The notes beneath the pieces are model-generated. The model was given only the letters and a program-made list of their open reading frames with translations. It made no database searches and had not been told where the DNA came from. The translations under genes were made by a program, and so were the position numbers. A DNA stretch of 64,000 nucleotides from Didemnitutus sp047777955 (GTDB lineage: Bacteria > Verrucomicrobiota > Verrucomicrobiia > Opitutales > Opitutaceae): contig NZ_CP180537.1 in assembly GCF_047777955.1 (NCBI RefSeq), forward strand, positions 2,480,001 through 2,544,000, in the 5' to 3' direction. This document shows, piece by piece, positions 24,588 to 33,707 of the stretch (position 1 is its first letter; each line of letters opens with the position of its first letter).

Positions 24588-27158
24588 ATGTCCGAAAAGC
24601 TCACCCCGATGATGCAGCAGTATTTCGAGGTCAAACGCGGCCTCCCGGCGAACACGCTGCTGCTTTTCCGGCTCGGGGACTTCTACGAGATGTTCTTCGA
24701 GGACGCCGAGGTCGCCTCGCGCCTGCTCGGCATCACCCTGACCAAGCGCCAGGACTACCCGATGGCAGGCATCCCCTTCCACGCCGCGGACAACTACGTC
24801 ACCAAGCTCCTCGCCGCCGGCAAGAAGGTCGCCATCTGCGACCAGGCGGAACCCGCCAAGGCCGGCAAGCTCGTCAAGCGCCAGCTCACGCGCATCCTCT
24901 CGCCCGGCACCACCCTCGCCGCCAACCAGCTCGACGCCGCCAAGAACCACTACCTCTGCGCCCTCGAGCTGAACAAGCACGGCCTGCACGCCGCCTGGCT
25001 CGACGTCTCGACCGGGGAGTTCCGCGTCGCCACCGACGCGCGGCCGGAGAACCTCCTGCCCGTCCTCACCGCGCTCGATCCCGCCGAGCTCGTCCTGATC
25101 GAAGGCGATCTCGAGAAGTGGAAGGCCGCGCCGCACGACGACCACGTCACGCACAACCTCCAGCACTTCTGCGCCGAGCGCCTGATCACCGAATTGCCCG
25201 GCTACCACTTCGAGGTCGCCGGCGGCGCCAAGACCGTGATGGACGCGCTCGGCGTGCTGAACCTCCAGGGTTTCGGCCTCGCCCACACCCACCCCGCCCT
25301 CGGTGCGGCTGGCGCCGTCGTCTACTACGCGACGGAAAATCTCTGCGCCAAGCCCGAGAACCTCCGCTCGCTCCAGGAATACCGCAGCGCACACACGCTA
25401 CTCCTCGACCCGGCGACCCTGCGCAACCTCGAGATCTTCCAGTCCATCCGTGGCACGCGCGACGCCTCGCTGCTCGGCGCCATCGACCGCACCACCACCG
25501 CCGCCGGCGCGCGCCTGCTCGAGCGCTGGCTCGCGGCCCCCGCCCTCGACCTGCAGGAAATCCGCCGGCGCCAGACGGCCGTGGGCGAATTCGTCGCGCA
25601 GCCGAGCGACCTGGCGAACGTCCGCGAGCTGCTCAACAAGGTCCGCGACATCCCGCGCATCCTCGGCCGCCTGCAGAACCGCCTCCGCAACCCGCGCGAA
25701 CTCGGCGGCGTGCGCGACACGCTCGCCCAGATCCCCGCGATCATCGCCTGCCTCGACCTGCTCGACTCGCACCTCGTCGGCAGCCACGGCGGGGAGATTT
25801 CCCGGATCCGCGCCCGCCTCACCGACCTGCCCGCGCTGCGCGAGCTGCTCGCCCAGGCGCTGGCCGACGAGCTCCCGAACGACCTCGCCGACGGCAACTA
25901 CATCCGCGCCGGCTACGACGCCGAGCTCGACCGCCTGCGCAGCCTCACCACCGACAACAAGGGCTGGCTGGCCGAGCTCGAGCGCCGCGAGCAGGAACGC
26001 ACCGGCATCAAGAGCCTCAAGGTCCGCTTCACCTCTGTCTTCGGCTACTACATCGAGGTCACCAAGGCCAACGTCCACCTCGTCCCCGCCGACTACGTGC
26101 GCAAGCAGACCACGGTGAACGGCGAGCGCTACGTCACCGAGGACCTCAAGCTGAAGGAAAAGGAAATCTTCTCCGCCGAGGAGAAATCCCTCGCCCGCGA
26201 GCAGGAGCTCTTCGCCTACCTCGTCGGCGCCGTGCTCGCGGAGGCCCCCGCGCTCACCCGCACCGCCGAGGCGCTGGCCGAGCTCGACGTGCTCGGCGGC
26301 TGGGCCGTGCTCGCCCGCGAGTGGGATTACTGCCGCCCGGAGCTCGACGAGGGCGACTCGCTCGCCATCACCGACGGCCGCCATCCCGTCGTCGAGCAGA
26401 TGATGAAGCAGGAGCGCCTCGGCCTGGCCGGCAGCTACACCTTCGTGCCGAACGACGCCGCGCTCTCCGCCACCGACGCGCAGATCATCCTCCTCACCGG
26501 CCCGAACATGGCGGGCAAATCGACCTACATCCGCCAGGTCGCGCTCATCACGCTCATGGCGCAGGTCGGCTGCTGGGCGCCGGCCAAGGCCTGCCGCATC
26601 GGCCTCGTCGACCGCATCTTCTCCCGCGTCGGCGCGAGCGACGACCTCGCGCGCGGCAACTCGACCTTCATGGTCGAGATGAACGAGACCGCGAACATCC
26701 TCAACAACGCCACCGACCGGTCGCTCATCATCCTCGACGAGATCGGCCGCGGCACCTCGACCTACGACGGCCTCTCCATCGCCTGGGCGGTGGTCGAGCA
26801 CCTGCACCGCTCCGCCGATCGCGGTCCGCGCACGCTCTTCGCCACGCATTACCAGGAGCTGACGCAGCTCGACAAACACCTGTCGCGCCTGCGCAACTTC
26901 TCCGTCGCGGTGAAGGAGTGGAACGACGACATCGTGTTCGTCCGCCGCGTCGTCGAGGGCGCGGCCGACCGCAGCTACGGCATCCAGGTCGCCCGCCTCG
27001 CCGGCCTGCCCCTGACGGTGATCGACCGCGCCAAGACCATCCTCACCCAGCTCGAGTCCGACGAGGTCACCGTGACGCTTCCCGCCGCGCCGCAGGCGAA
27101 GCCGAAGAAGAAGATCACCGTCACGCCGAGCGACGACTCGCAGCTGAGCCTGCTCTGA
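24588..27158 (+). CDS. mutS: DNA mismatch repair protein MutS
   Basis: 856 residues, full length. The mismatch-reading Phe-x-Glu lies in RLGDFYEMFFEDA near residue 32; the Walker A LTGPNMAGKST is near 636-646; Walker B is LIILDEIGRGTSTYDG; ATHYQEL follows. The C-terminus KKKITVTPSDDSQLSLL resembles the clamp-binding and tetramer tail. ATG at 24588 is chosen, which fits the conserved N-terminus KLTPMMQQYFEVK; an ATG 21 bases upstream is less likely. MutL is not in the window. Confidence 0.97.
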   Translation: MSEKLTPMMQQYFEVKRGLPANTLLLFRLGDFYEMFFEDAEVASRLLGITLTKRQDYPMAGIPFHAADNYVTKLLAAGKKVAICDQAEPAKAGKLVKRQLTRILSPGTTLAANQLDAAKNHYLCALELNKHGLHAAWLDVSTGEFRVATDARPENLLPVLTALDPAELVLIEGDLEKWKAAPHDDHVTHNLQHFCAERLITELPGYHFEVAGGAKTVMDALGVLNLQGFGLAHTHPALGAAGAVVYYATENLCAKPENLRSLQEYRSAHTLLLDPATLRNLEIFQSIRGTRDASLLGAIDRTTTAAGARLLERWLAAPALDLQEIRRRQTAVGEFVAQPSDLANVRELLNKVRDIPRILGRLQNRLRNPRELGGVRDTLAQIPAIIACLDLLDSHLVGSHGGEISRIRARLTDLPALRELLAQALADELPNDLADGNYIRAGYDAELDRLRSLTTDNKGWLAELERREQERTGIKSLKVRFTSVFGYYIEVTKANVHLVPADYVRKQTTVNGERYVTEDLKLKEKEIFSAEEKSLAREQELFAYLVGAVLAEAPALTRTAEALAELDVLGGWAVLAREWDYCRPELDEGDSLAITDGRHPVVEQMMKQERLGLAGSYTFVPNDAALSATDAQIILLTGPNMAGKSTYIRQVALITLMAQVGCWAPAKACRIGLVDRIFSRVGASDDLARGNSTFMVEMNETANILNNATDRSLIILDEIGRGTSTYDGLSIAWAVVEHLHRSADRGPRTLFATHYQELTQLDKHLSRLRNFSVAVKEWNDDIVFVRRVVEGAADRSYGIQVARLAGLPLTVIDRAKTILTQLESDEVTVTLPAAPQAKPKKKITVTPSDDSQLSLL

Positions 27159-27183
27159 GCGCGCGCCCGCAGCCACCCCCGCC

Positions 27184-27236
27184 GCTAGCGGGATGCTGCC
27201 GGGCCGAGCCCAGCTCCCGCCGGGCCGGAGGCCGCC
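27184..27236. repeat. Copy A of a short repeat shared with 31950-31990
   Basis: Both copies begin GCTAGCGGGA and end GGAGGCCGCC on the + strand, with a GCCGGGC segment near the end. Copy A lies in the last codons and stop of the FUSC gene. Two copies only in this window. Confidence 0.4.
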
Positions 27237-29380
27237 TCGAGCAGCATCGCGTCGAGTTCCGTGGCGCAGCGAGCGAACTGCAGGTAGGCCGCCAGCTCGG
27301 TTCGCGCCGCCGCGGCGTCGGTCGCGCGCGGCCGCGACGGGAAATGCACCCGGTCGAGTGCCGCGCGCAGCTCCGCCAGGCGCGGCCCGCGGTCCTCGCG
27401 GGCCAGCTCCGCAAGCGCCTCGCCCGCCAGGTGCACGAAATCCGTCAGCGCCGGACCGGACAGCGGCGCGCCGCCGAGCTGGACGGCGAGGCCGGTCAGC
27501 GCGCTGGTCAGGCGCTGGTTGCCGTTGGCCAGCGCCGCGGCCGCGTCGACGTCGGCCTGCTGGTGCTTCGGTTCCGCGCTCATGCGCTGCAGGGACGAGA
27601 AGAGCGCGCCGTTGGCCGACTCCGCGGCGCGCTTGGCGGCGATCAACCGGTCGTCGAAGCGACGGCCCTCGGCGAGCGCGGCGCCGATGGCCTGGAGGTA
27701 GGCGCGGTTCGCCCCTAGGGCCCGCGCCAGGATCTGCGGGAACTGGCCGCGCTCCCACACCGGCCAGAACAGATACGCCGCGGCCAGCGCGAGCACGCCG
27801 CCCGCCAGCGTCGCCGCGAGGCGCTCGAGCGTGAAGGCGACGCTGACGCGCTCCTGCGCCTCGGTGATGAGCACGACGAACAGCGTGATGAAGAAGACGG
27901 CGACGGCGTAGTTGCGCTTCAGCCAGAAGGCGAAGCCGGCCATGGTCAGCGCCATCGCGGCGAGGATCGCCCACCCCGGCAGCGGCAGCCAGAGCAGCGC
28001 GCTGGCCAGCACGCCGCCGGCGATCGTGCCGAGCACGCGCTGGGCGGCGCGCAGGCGCGTGGTGCCGTAGTCGGGCTGCAGCACCACGAGCATGGTGAGC
28101 GGCAGCCAGTAGCCGCGGCTGAAGCCGAAGTGCTTCATCACCGCGACGCCGAGCAGCTGCAGGCTCGCGAGCCGGATGGTGAAGCGCACCAGCGCCGCCT
28201 CGGGCGGCCAGCGCAGGTTGATCGCGGCGGCCAGCGGCCGCAGCGCGCGGGCATGCAGGTCGAGCAGTTCGAGGGAAAAGGCCGCGCGCTCGCCGGCGCG
28301 CGCGATCGTCGCCCGCAGGGCCGCCCGGGTCTCCGGCACCAGCTCGCCGAGCTGGTGCAGCAGGTTCGCCAGCTGGTGCAGCGCGGGGTCGCCGGGCTCG
28401 TGGCCCGCCACGCGGTCCTCGGTGGCCTGGAGGAGATGGGACAGGCGCACCAGCCGCACCTCGACAGCGGCGAGATGCGAGGGCTGGCGGGAGACGACGG
28501 TCACGGCGACGAGGCGCGTCGTGTTCACCAGCGAGGAAAAGACCGGCGCCAGGCTGGCGGCGAGCAGCGGGGCGTCGGTCCGCTCGCGCAGGTTCTCCAG
28601 CGCGGAGTTGAGCGCGACCACGCGGGTGAAGAGGCGGGCGGCGGCGTGGTTGAGCGCGTGCAGGCGCGGCAGCAGCGGGCCGGGCCGGCCGCCGTGTGTC
28701 TCCAGCGTGTGCCGGGTCTGGTCGAGCGTCAGCCGCAGCTGCGCCTCGCGCTCGGCGATCGCCCGCTGGCGGTCCGCGGCGGCGCGCGCCGCATCGGGCG
28801 TCAGGGCGTCGAGCAGGTCGGAGAGCGCCAGCCAGCTGTCGGACACGATGCGGCGGAGGGGATGCTCCGAGCGGAACGGCCAGAGCGCCACCTGCACCAG
28901 GACGCCGAGGAGGCCGCCGGCGAGCGCGGCGAGGAAGTGCTGGCTGGCCACCGTCTCGCCGCCGGGCAGCGCCAGCGCGAGCAGGGTCAGGAACACGGAC
29001 GTGCTCGCGATCGACGGCCCGTAGTCGGGGATCACGTGGCGCCAGGCGCCGGAGGCGAGCGTCACGCCCCCGATCACGGCCAGCGCCGGGGCGAGGGCCG
29101 GCGCGCCGAAGGCGCCCAGCCAGCCCGAGCCGGCGAACACCGCGGTCATCGCCAGCAGCAGGCCGAGGCGGAGCGGATACGAGCCGCGCACGTCCACCAT
29201 CGCGACGTTCTGCGCCGTGATGGCGGCGAAGGTGACGTCGAACGGCAGCTTCCACCACAGCGCCGCCAGCACCGGCAGCATGAAGCCGACGGTCGCGCGC
29301 AGGCCGCGCGCGAGGTCCGGCTTGAGCCGCCTCTCCTCCAGGACGGCGTCGATCCGCGACCAGAGCCCGCTGCGTTGCAT
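27185..29380 (-). CDS. FUSC-family membrane protein (YccS/aromatic acid exporter-like)
   Basis: 731 residues in the duplicated FUSC layout: an N-terminal block of membrane helices (GFMLPVLAALWW to about residue 190), a soluble helical domain (about 190-400), a second membrane block starting YWLPLTMLVVLQPDYGTTRLRAAQRVLGTIAG, and a C-terminal helical domain. The sentence-like motif LQPDYG..R..QR..GT is the FUSC hallmark. Relatives export aromatic acids or fusaric acid or affect the envelope. No partner membrane-fusion gene is present, so YccS-like is the closer match. The last codons overlap a short repeat. The 68 bp upstream contain a GACGGGC/GCCCGTC hairpin just after the pseudouridine synthase stop. 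Confidence 0.8.
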   Translation of the reverse strand: MQRSGLWSRIDAVLEERRLKPDLARGLRATVGFMLPVLAALWWKLPFDVTFAAITAQNVAMVDVRGSYPLRLGLLLAMTAVFAGSGWLGAFGAPALAPALAVIGGVTLASGAWRHVIPDYGPSIASTSVFLTLLALALPGGETVASQHFLAALAGGLLGVLVQVALWPFRSEHPLRRIVSDSWLALSDLLDALTPDAARAAADRQRAIAEREAQLRLTLDQTRHTLETHGGRPGPLLPRLHALNHAAARLFTRVVALNSALENLRERTDAPLLAASLAPVFSSLVNTTRLVAVTVVSRQPSHLAAVEVRLVRLSHLLQATEDRVAGHEPGDPALHQLANLLHQLGELVPETRAALRATIARAGERAAFSLELLDLHARALRPLAAAINLRWPPEAALVRFTIRLASLQLLGVAVMKHFGFSRGYWLPLTMLVVLQPDYGTTRLRAAQRVLGTIAGGVLASALLWLPLPGWAILAAMALTMAGFAFWLKRNYAVAVFFITLFVVLITEAQERVSVAFTLERLAATLAGGVLALAAAYLFWPVWERGQFPQILARALGANRAYLQAIGAALAEGRRFDDRLIAAKRAAESANGALFSSLQRMSAEPKHQQADVDAAAALANGNQRLTSALTGLAVQLGGAPLSGPALTDFVHLAGEALAELAREDRGPRLAELRAALDRVHFPSRPRATDAAAARTELAAYLQFARCATELDAMLLEAASGPAGAGLGPAASR

Positions 29381-29448
29381 GGCGGGAGCTTGCCGGACGC
29401 GGCGTCCGCTTCAAGCGCGGGGAAGCCGATGACGGGCACGGGCGCCCG

Positions 29449-30210
29449 TCAGTATTTGCGGGTGAACTCCGGCGGCAGCGGCGCCGTGGCGCGGAAGGGA
29501 TGGCTGGCGCCGCCGAATTCGTAGGTGAAACTCGTCTCGTGCGAGTGGAGGAACAGCCGCTTCTCCCGCGTGGCGCGGGCAAACTCGCGGTTGAGCATGA
29601 AGTCGCCGTAGGTCTGGTCGCCGACGATCGGCAGGCGGCGCTTCGCGCACTGGGCGCGGAGCTGGTGGCTGCGGCCGGTGTGCGGCTCCAGCTTGACCAG
29701 CGAGGTCGAGAACGCGCCCTGGCGGTGCTCGACGAAGCTGAACTGGGTCGCCGCCGGCAGGTGGCCGGCGACGGCGCTGGTGCGGATCTGGCCGCCGCGC
29801 TTCTCGACGGCGAGCAGGTCGCGCCAGAATTGGTTGCGCTCGGACGGCTTGCCGAAGACGAGCGCGGCGTAGACCTTGCGGACCTTCTTCCGCGCGAAGA
29901 GCTCCTTGATCGCCCGGGCGAGTTCGCCGTTGCCGCAGACGAGGATGACGCCCGAGGTGGCGCCGTCGAGGCGGTTGAGCAGCCACAGCCGGCGCTCCGC
30001 GCCCGCCTCGTCCTTCCAGACCCAGCATTCTTCGGCGGCGCGATAGGTGCCGGTCAGCAGCGAGCGCGGCTCGTCGGCGCGCTCGTTCGGGTGCGAGAGG
30101 ACGCCGGCCGGCTTGTTGCAGGCGGCGAGGCCGTTGGCGTCGTGGGCGAGCAGCGTGACCCCGGGACCGAGCGGGATGGCGGTCCAGAATTCTGCCCCCG
30201 GGCCGCTCAC
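29449..30210 (-). CDS. RluA-family RNA pseudouridine synthase
   Basis: 253 residues from GTG at 30210, which overlaps the upstream stop as GTGA. Motif I contains NKPAGVLSHPN, the catalytic segment is LLNRLDGATSGVIL (Asp; the usual His before RLD is replaced by Asn), followed by KVRKVYAALV and LVKLEPHTGRSHQLRAQC, then RLPIVGDQTYGD. These define an RluA-type uridine isomerase acting on rRNA or tRNA; the exact target is unknown. No S4 domain. Translational coupling to an unrelated TonB-like protein is unusual. Confidence 0.85.
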   Translation of the reverse strand: MSGPGAEFWTAIPLGPGVTLLAHDANGLAACNKPAGVLSHPNERADEPRSLLTGTYRAAEECWVWKDEAGAERRLWLLNRLDGATSGVILVCGNGELARAIKELFARKKVRKVYAALVFGKPSERNQFWRDLLAVEKRGGQIRTSAVAGHLPAATQFSFVEHRQGAFSTSLVKLEPHTGRSHQLRAQCAKRRLPIVGDQTYGDFMLNREFARATREKRLFLHSHETSFTYEFGGASHPFRATAPLPPEFTRKY

Positions 30211-31331
30211 TGGTAGTAGAAGCTGAACGTCATCGTCTGCTGCTTGCCGAGCACGGCGATCATCTGCTCGGTCCACTTGCGGTAGGGCTGGCGGACGGTC
30301 AGCGCATTGGTGCAGGCGTAGACGCCCTGCTTGCCGGCGGTTTCCTCGGTCGTGACGATCGAGACCTCGCCGTCGGAGTTGAGCGTGAAGGTGACGAAGA
30401 CGTGGGTGCCGGACTTCGGGGCGATGCGCGACTCGTCGAGGATCGAATACCACGAGGCCTGCACGATCTCGATGAACTCCTGCATGTATTCGCCGTATTC
30501 GCTCCAGCGGGCGTCGATGCCGAGGATGCCGATGTTCTGGGTGCCGGCCAGGCGGTTCTGGAGGATGTTGGGCCGGGCCTGGGTGAGGCGCGGGCGGGCC
30601 TTCGGCTTGGGGCGCGATTCCTCGACCTGCGGGCTCTCGGTCAGGCCGCCGGTGGGGCTCTTGCCGTTCTTGGCGCCTTCGAGGAATTTCTCCGCCTGGT
30701 TCGAGGGCGACTGGCTCTGCGAGATGTTGCTGCCGACGCCGTCCTCGGACTTGCCGTCGATCTTCTCGGTGCCCTGCAACGGCACCTGCTCGGCCCGGGC
30801 CTGCTGGGCGGCCTGCGGGGTGGCGTTCTCGAGGGCGTTCTGCATCGCGGTGACGGCGGCGCCGTCCTGCGGACGGGCCATGTCGCCGGAGACGATGGAG
30901 GAGTCGTTCTTGATGTCGTCCTGGCCCTTCACGCTCGGCCGGTTCTCGGGATCGGTCTCGGGCGGCTTCTCCTTCTGGGCGGACTGCTGGTTGCGGTTCG
31001 AGTAGTTGTTCGTCTTGTCCGGCGTGTTCTCGGGAGCGTCGGGGTTGGTCTCGACGAACTTGAAGGGGTCGGGCTGCTTCGGCTCCGGCTCGGGGGGCGT
31101 CAGCTCGAAATTGAACTCCTTGCCGCGGTTGGCCTTGGCCACCCAGTCGAGGTTGGAGTGCGAGCCGGCGAATTTCTCGACCGGGAACAGCGGCGCGAGG
31201 CACAGCAGCAGGATGTGGAACAGCAGCGTGCAGATGAAACCGATCGCGATGGAGCGGTTGGCGGGCTCCTGCACCGGCGAGCCGGAGCGGGCGGGGGCGT
31301 CGGGGCGCGGAGATGGGGACAAGGTGACCAC
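30207..31331 (-). CDS. TonB-like periplasmic energy-transduction protein (start uncertain)
   Basis: About 374 residues from GTG at 31331 (TTG at 31322 is an alternative; there is no ATG). One membrane helix, IAIGFICTLLFHILLLCLAPLF, near the N-terminus, then a long Pro/Gln/Asn/Lys-rich disordered linker and a C-terminal domain with SGTHVFVTFTLNSDGEVSIV, resembling TonB C-terminal domains. It has no ExbB or ExbD neighbours, unlike the TonB-like protein at 18335-19249. The SNRNQQSAQKEKPPETD-type linker is far richer in Asn and Gln than its neighbours. Role: probably envelope energy coupling or a scaffold; low certainty on mechanism. Confidence 0.65.
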   Translation of the reverse strand: MVTLSPSPRPDAPARSGSPVQEPANRSIAIGFICTLLFHILLLCLAPLFPVEKFAGSHSNLDWVAKANRGKEFNFELTPPEPEPKQPDPFKFVETNPDAPENTPDKTNNYSNRNQQSAQKEKPPETDPENRPSVKGQDDIKNDSSIVSGDMARPQDGAAVTAMQNALENATPQAAQQARAEQVPLQGTEKIDGKSEDGVGSNISQSQSPSNQAEKFLEGAKNGKSPTGGLTESPQVEESRPKPKARPRLTQARPNILQNRLAGTQNIGILGIDARWSEYGEYMQEFIEIVQASWYSILDESRIAPKSGTHVFVTFTLNSDGEVSIVTTEETAGKQGVYACTNALTVRQPYRKWTEQMIAVLGKQQTMTFSFYYQ

Positions 31332-31345
31332 TTTTCGGGAAAGAT

Positions 31346-31918
31346 TCAGCGCATGAGACCTGCGCGAGTCAAAAGTGTTCTCGTTTCTTCCACCGGCAAG
31401 CCGACGATGTTGGTCAGGGAGCCCCGGTATGACGCGATGATGAGCTCGCCGTGCTCCTGGATCGCGTAACCGCCGGCCTTGTCGAGCGTGTGGACGCGCT
31501 CCAGGTAGGCGGTGATGGCAGCCTCGTCCAGCGGTTTGAAGGCCACCTGGCTCTCCACGATCTCGTCGATTTTCAGGCCGTCCGCGCCGCGGCGCAGGGC
31601 CAGGCCGGTGAAGACCGAGTGGGTGCGCCCGCTCAGCCGCCGGAGCATCGCCCGCGCCTCGGCGAGGTCGGCGGGCTTGTTGAGCACGTGGTCGTCGATG
31701 CACACGGTGGTGTCGGCGCCGAGGACGAGCGCCTCCGGGTGGCGCGCGCTCACCCACTCCGCCTTGATCGCGGCGTTGTGCTGCACCAGGTGGCGCGGGT
31801 CGGCGTCGGGCGCCTCGTGCTCGGTAACGCGGGCGGTCACGATCTCGAAGGGCACGCCGAGCTGGGCGAGGAGCTCGCGGCGGCGGGGCGAGGCGGAGGC
31901 GAGGATGAGCGGCGGCAC
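31346..31918 (-). CDS. maf: Maf-like nucleotide pyrophosphatase
   Basis: 190 residues from GTG at 31918. The N-terminal signature LILASASPRRRELL, the Asp and Thr of VLGADTTVCID, and the conserved KAGGYAIQEHGELI mark the Maf/HAM1-like family, which hydrolyses dTTP/UTP or modified nucleotides to monophosphates. The segment GSLTNIVGLPVEET is the family C-terminal motif. It precedes the TonB-like gene by 14 bp on the same strand. Its upstream region carries repeat copy B and is shared with divergent nadE. Confidence 0.9.
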   Translation of the reverse strand: MPPLILASASPRRRELLAQLGVPFEIVTARVTEHEAPDADPRHLVQHNAAIKAEWVSARHPEALVLGADTTVCIDDHVLNKPADLAEARAMLRRLSGRTHSVFTGLALRRGADGLKIDEIVESQVAFKPLDEAAITAYLERVHTLDKAGGYAIQEHGELIIASYRGSLTNIVGLPVEETRTLLTRAGLMR

Positions 31919-31949
31919 GCGGCACAGTTGGCAGGCTTTCCGGCTCCCG

Positions 31950-31990
31950 GCTAGCGGGAAGTAGCAGTTGCCAGCCGGGCGGAGGCCGCC
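31950..31990. repeat. Copy B of the short repeat shared with 27184-27236
   Basis: Shares GCTAGCGGGA at one end and GCCGGGC plus GGAGGCCGCC at the other with copy A, but is 12 bp shorter inside. It lies in the 87-bp divergent region between maf and nadE and so may overlap their promoters. Confidence 0.4.
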
Positions 31991-32005
31991 AACGTTCTCC
32001 GGCGC

Positions 32006-33655
32006 ATGCGCATCGGACTGGCCCAGATCAACACCATCGTCGGCGACCTCGCGGGCAACCGCCGCCGCATCCTCGACGCCTACCGCGCCCTCGTGGCGCA
32101 GGGCGCCGAACTGGTCCTGTTCCCGGAGCTGGTGGTCTGCGGCTACCCGCCGCGCGACCTGCTGTTCAAGCGGCGCTTTGTGCGCGACGTCGAGGCGTCC
32201 ACCCGCGCCATCGCGGCCGAGGTCGGCGAGGTGCCGGCGGTCGTCGGCACCGTCGAGGCCAATCCCACCGGCACCGGCCGCCCCGCCTTCAACGCCGCCG
32301 CCTTCTGCCACCGCGGCCAGGTGCTCCGCTCGGCGCACAAGTGCCTGCTGCCGACCTACGACGTCTTCGACGAGGACCGCTATTTCGAGCCGGCCCCGGA
32401 GCCGACCGTGATCGAGTTTGCCGGCCGCCGCCTCGGGATCACGATCTGCGAGGACATCTGGACACACGAGATGATCTCCACCCGCCGGCTCTACGGCGCA
32501 CAGACGCCCGTCGCGCGGCTCGCCGCGCAGGGCTGCGACCTCGTGCTCAATCTCTCGGCCAGCCCGTGGAACTGCGGCAAGGGCCGCGTCCGCCAGACGC
32601 TCGTCGCCGACACCGCCCGCGCCGTGCGGGCGCCGGTCGTCTACGTGAACTCCGTCGGCGGCAACGACGAGCTGATCTTCGACGGCCGCAGCATCGTGTG
32701 CGGGGCCGACGGCCGTCTCCTCGGCGGCCTGGCCGCGTTCCGCGAGGAGCTGCACGTGGTCGACGTCGCCGCGCCGCCCGCGCCCCAGGCCGCGCACGCC
32801 ACCTACGAGCAGGCGGAGCTGGCCGACGTGTTCGACGCGCTCGTGCTCGGCGTGCGCGACTACGCGCACAAGACCGGCTTCAAGAAGGCGCTCATCGGCC
32901 TCTCCGGCGGCATCGACTCGGCCCTCGTCGCCGTCCTCGCCGCCGCAGCGCTGGGCCCGGAAAACGTCACCGGCGTGAGCCTGCCCTCGGTCATCTCCAG
33001 CCAGCACTCGAAGGACGACGCCGCCACGCTCGCGCGCGCGCTCGGCATCTCGTTCCACACCGTGTCGATCGCCGCGGTCGTCGCCGCCGCGGAGCAGTCG
33101 CTGGCCCCGCAGTTCGCCGGCACGACGCGCGACATCGCCGAGGAGAACATCCAGGCGCGCGCCCGCGGCCTGCTGCTCATGGCGATGTCGAACAAGTTCA
33201 ATTCGCTCCTCCTCACCACCGGCAACAAGAGCGAGCTGGCGGTCGGCTACTGCACGCTCTACGGCGACATGTGCGGCGGCCTCGCCGTGATCTCGGACGT
33301 GTTCAAGACCCAGGTCTACGCCCTCTCGCGCTGGATCAACCGCGAGCGCGAGATCATCCCGCAGAACACCATCGACAAGGCCCCGAGCGCCGAGCTGCGT
33401 CCGAACCAGACCGATCAGGACAGCCTGCCGCCCTACGACCAGCTCGACGCGATCCTCAAGGGCTACGTCGAGGACGGCCTCTCCCGCGCCGACCTCGTCG
33501 CGCAGGGCTTCCCCGAGGCGGTGGTCAACGACGTCGTCCGCAAGGTCGATCTCAGCGAATACAAGCGTAAGCAGGCCGCGCCCGGGCTGAAGATCACTCC
33601 CCTCGCCTTCGGCGTCGGCCGCCGCATCCCGATCGTCCAAAAATACGTGAGCTGA
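32006..33655 (+). CDS. nadE: Glutamine-dependent NAD+ synthetase
   Basis: 549 residues with two domains. The N-terminal nitrilase-type glutaminase has the triad Glu41 (LFPELVV), Lys112 (HKCLLPTYDVFDE) and Cys148 (ITICEDIW). The C-terminal synthetase has the PP-loop LIGLSGGIDSALVA near 287-300, TTGNKSELAVGYCTLYGDM, and the C-terminus KITPLAFGVGRRIPIVQKY. It converts nicotinate adenine dinucleotide to NAD+ with glutamine as nitrogen source. Full length, with no odd features. Confidence 0.96.
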   Translation: MRIGLAQINTIVGDLAGNRRRILDAYRALVAQGAELVLFPELVVCGYPPRDLLFKRRFVRDVEASTRAIAAEVGEVPAVVGTVEANPTGTGRPAFNAAAFCHRGQVLRSAHKCLLPTYDVFDEDRYFEPAPEPTVIEFAGRRLGITICEDIWTHEMISTRRLYGAQTPVARLAAQGCDLVLNLSASPWNCGKGRVRQTLVADTARAVRAPVVYVNSVGGNDELIFDGRSIVCGADGRLLGGLAAFREELHVVDVAAPPAPQAAHATYEQAELADVFDALVLGVRDYAHKTGFKKALIGLSGGIDSALVAVLAAAALGPENVTGVSLPSVISSQHSKDDAATLARALGISFHTVSIAAVVAAAEQSLAPQFAGTTRDIAEENIQARARGLLLMAMSNKFNSLLLTTGNKSELAVGYCTLYGDMCGGLAVISDVFKTQVYALSRWINREREIIPQNTIDKAPSAELRPNQTDQDSLPPYDQLDAILKGYVEDGLSRADLVAQGFPEAVVNDVVRKVDLSEYKRKQAAPGLKITPLAFGVGRRIPIVQKYVS

Positions 33656-33707
33656 GTTTCGCACAAAACGCGCGGCCCGCTCCGGCTCTCCCCGCTAACC
33701 TTTCCCG

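Noticed and set aside
29430..29448. GACGGGC/GCCCGTC hairpin after the pseudouridine synthase as a terminator
   Set aside because: The stem is present but no T run follows on the minus strand, and the next gene is on the same strand, so I mention it only in the FUSC entry.
25398..29582. Very long (about 1390 codon) minus-strand frame over mutS and the FUSC gene
   Set aside because: It runs antisense through mutS and in another frame over FUSC; composition is shadow-like and no motif appears.
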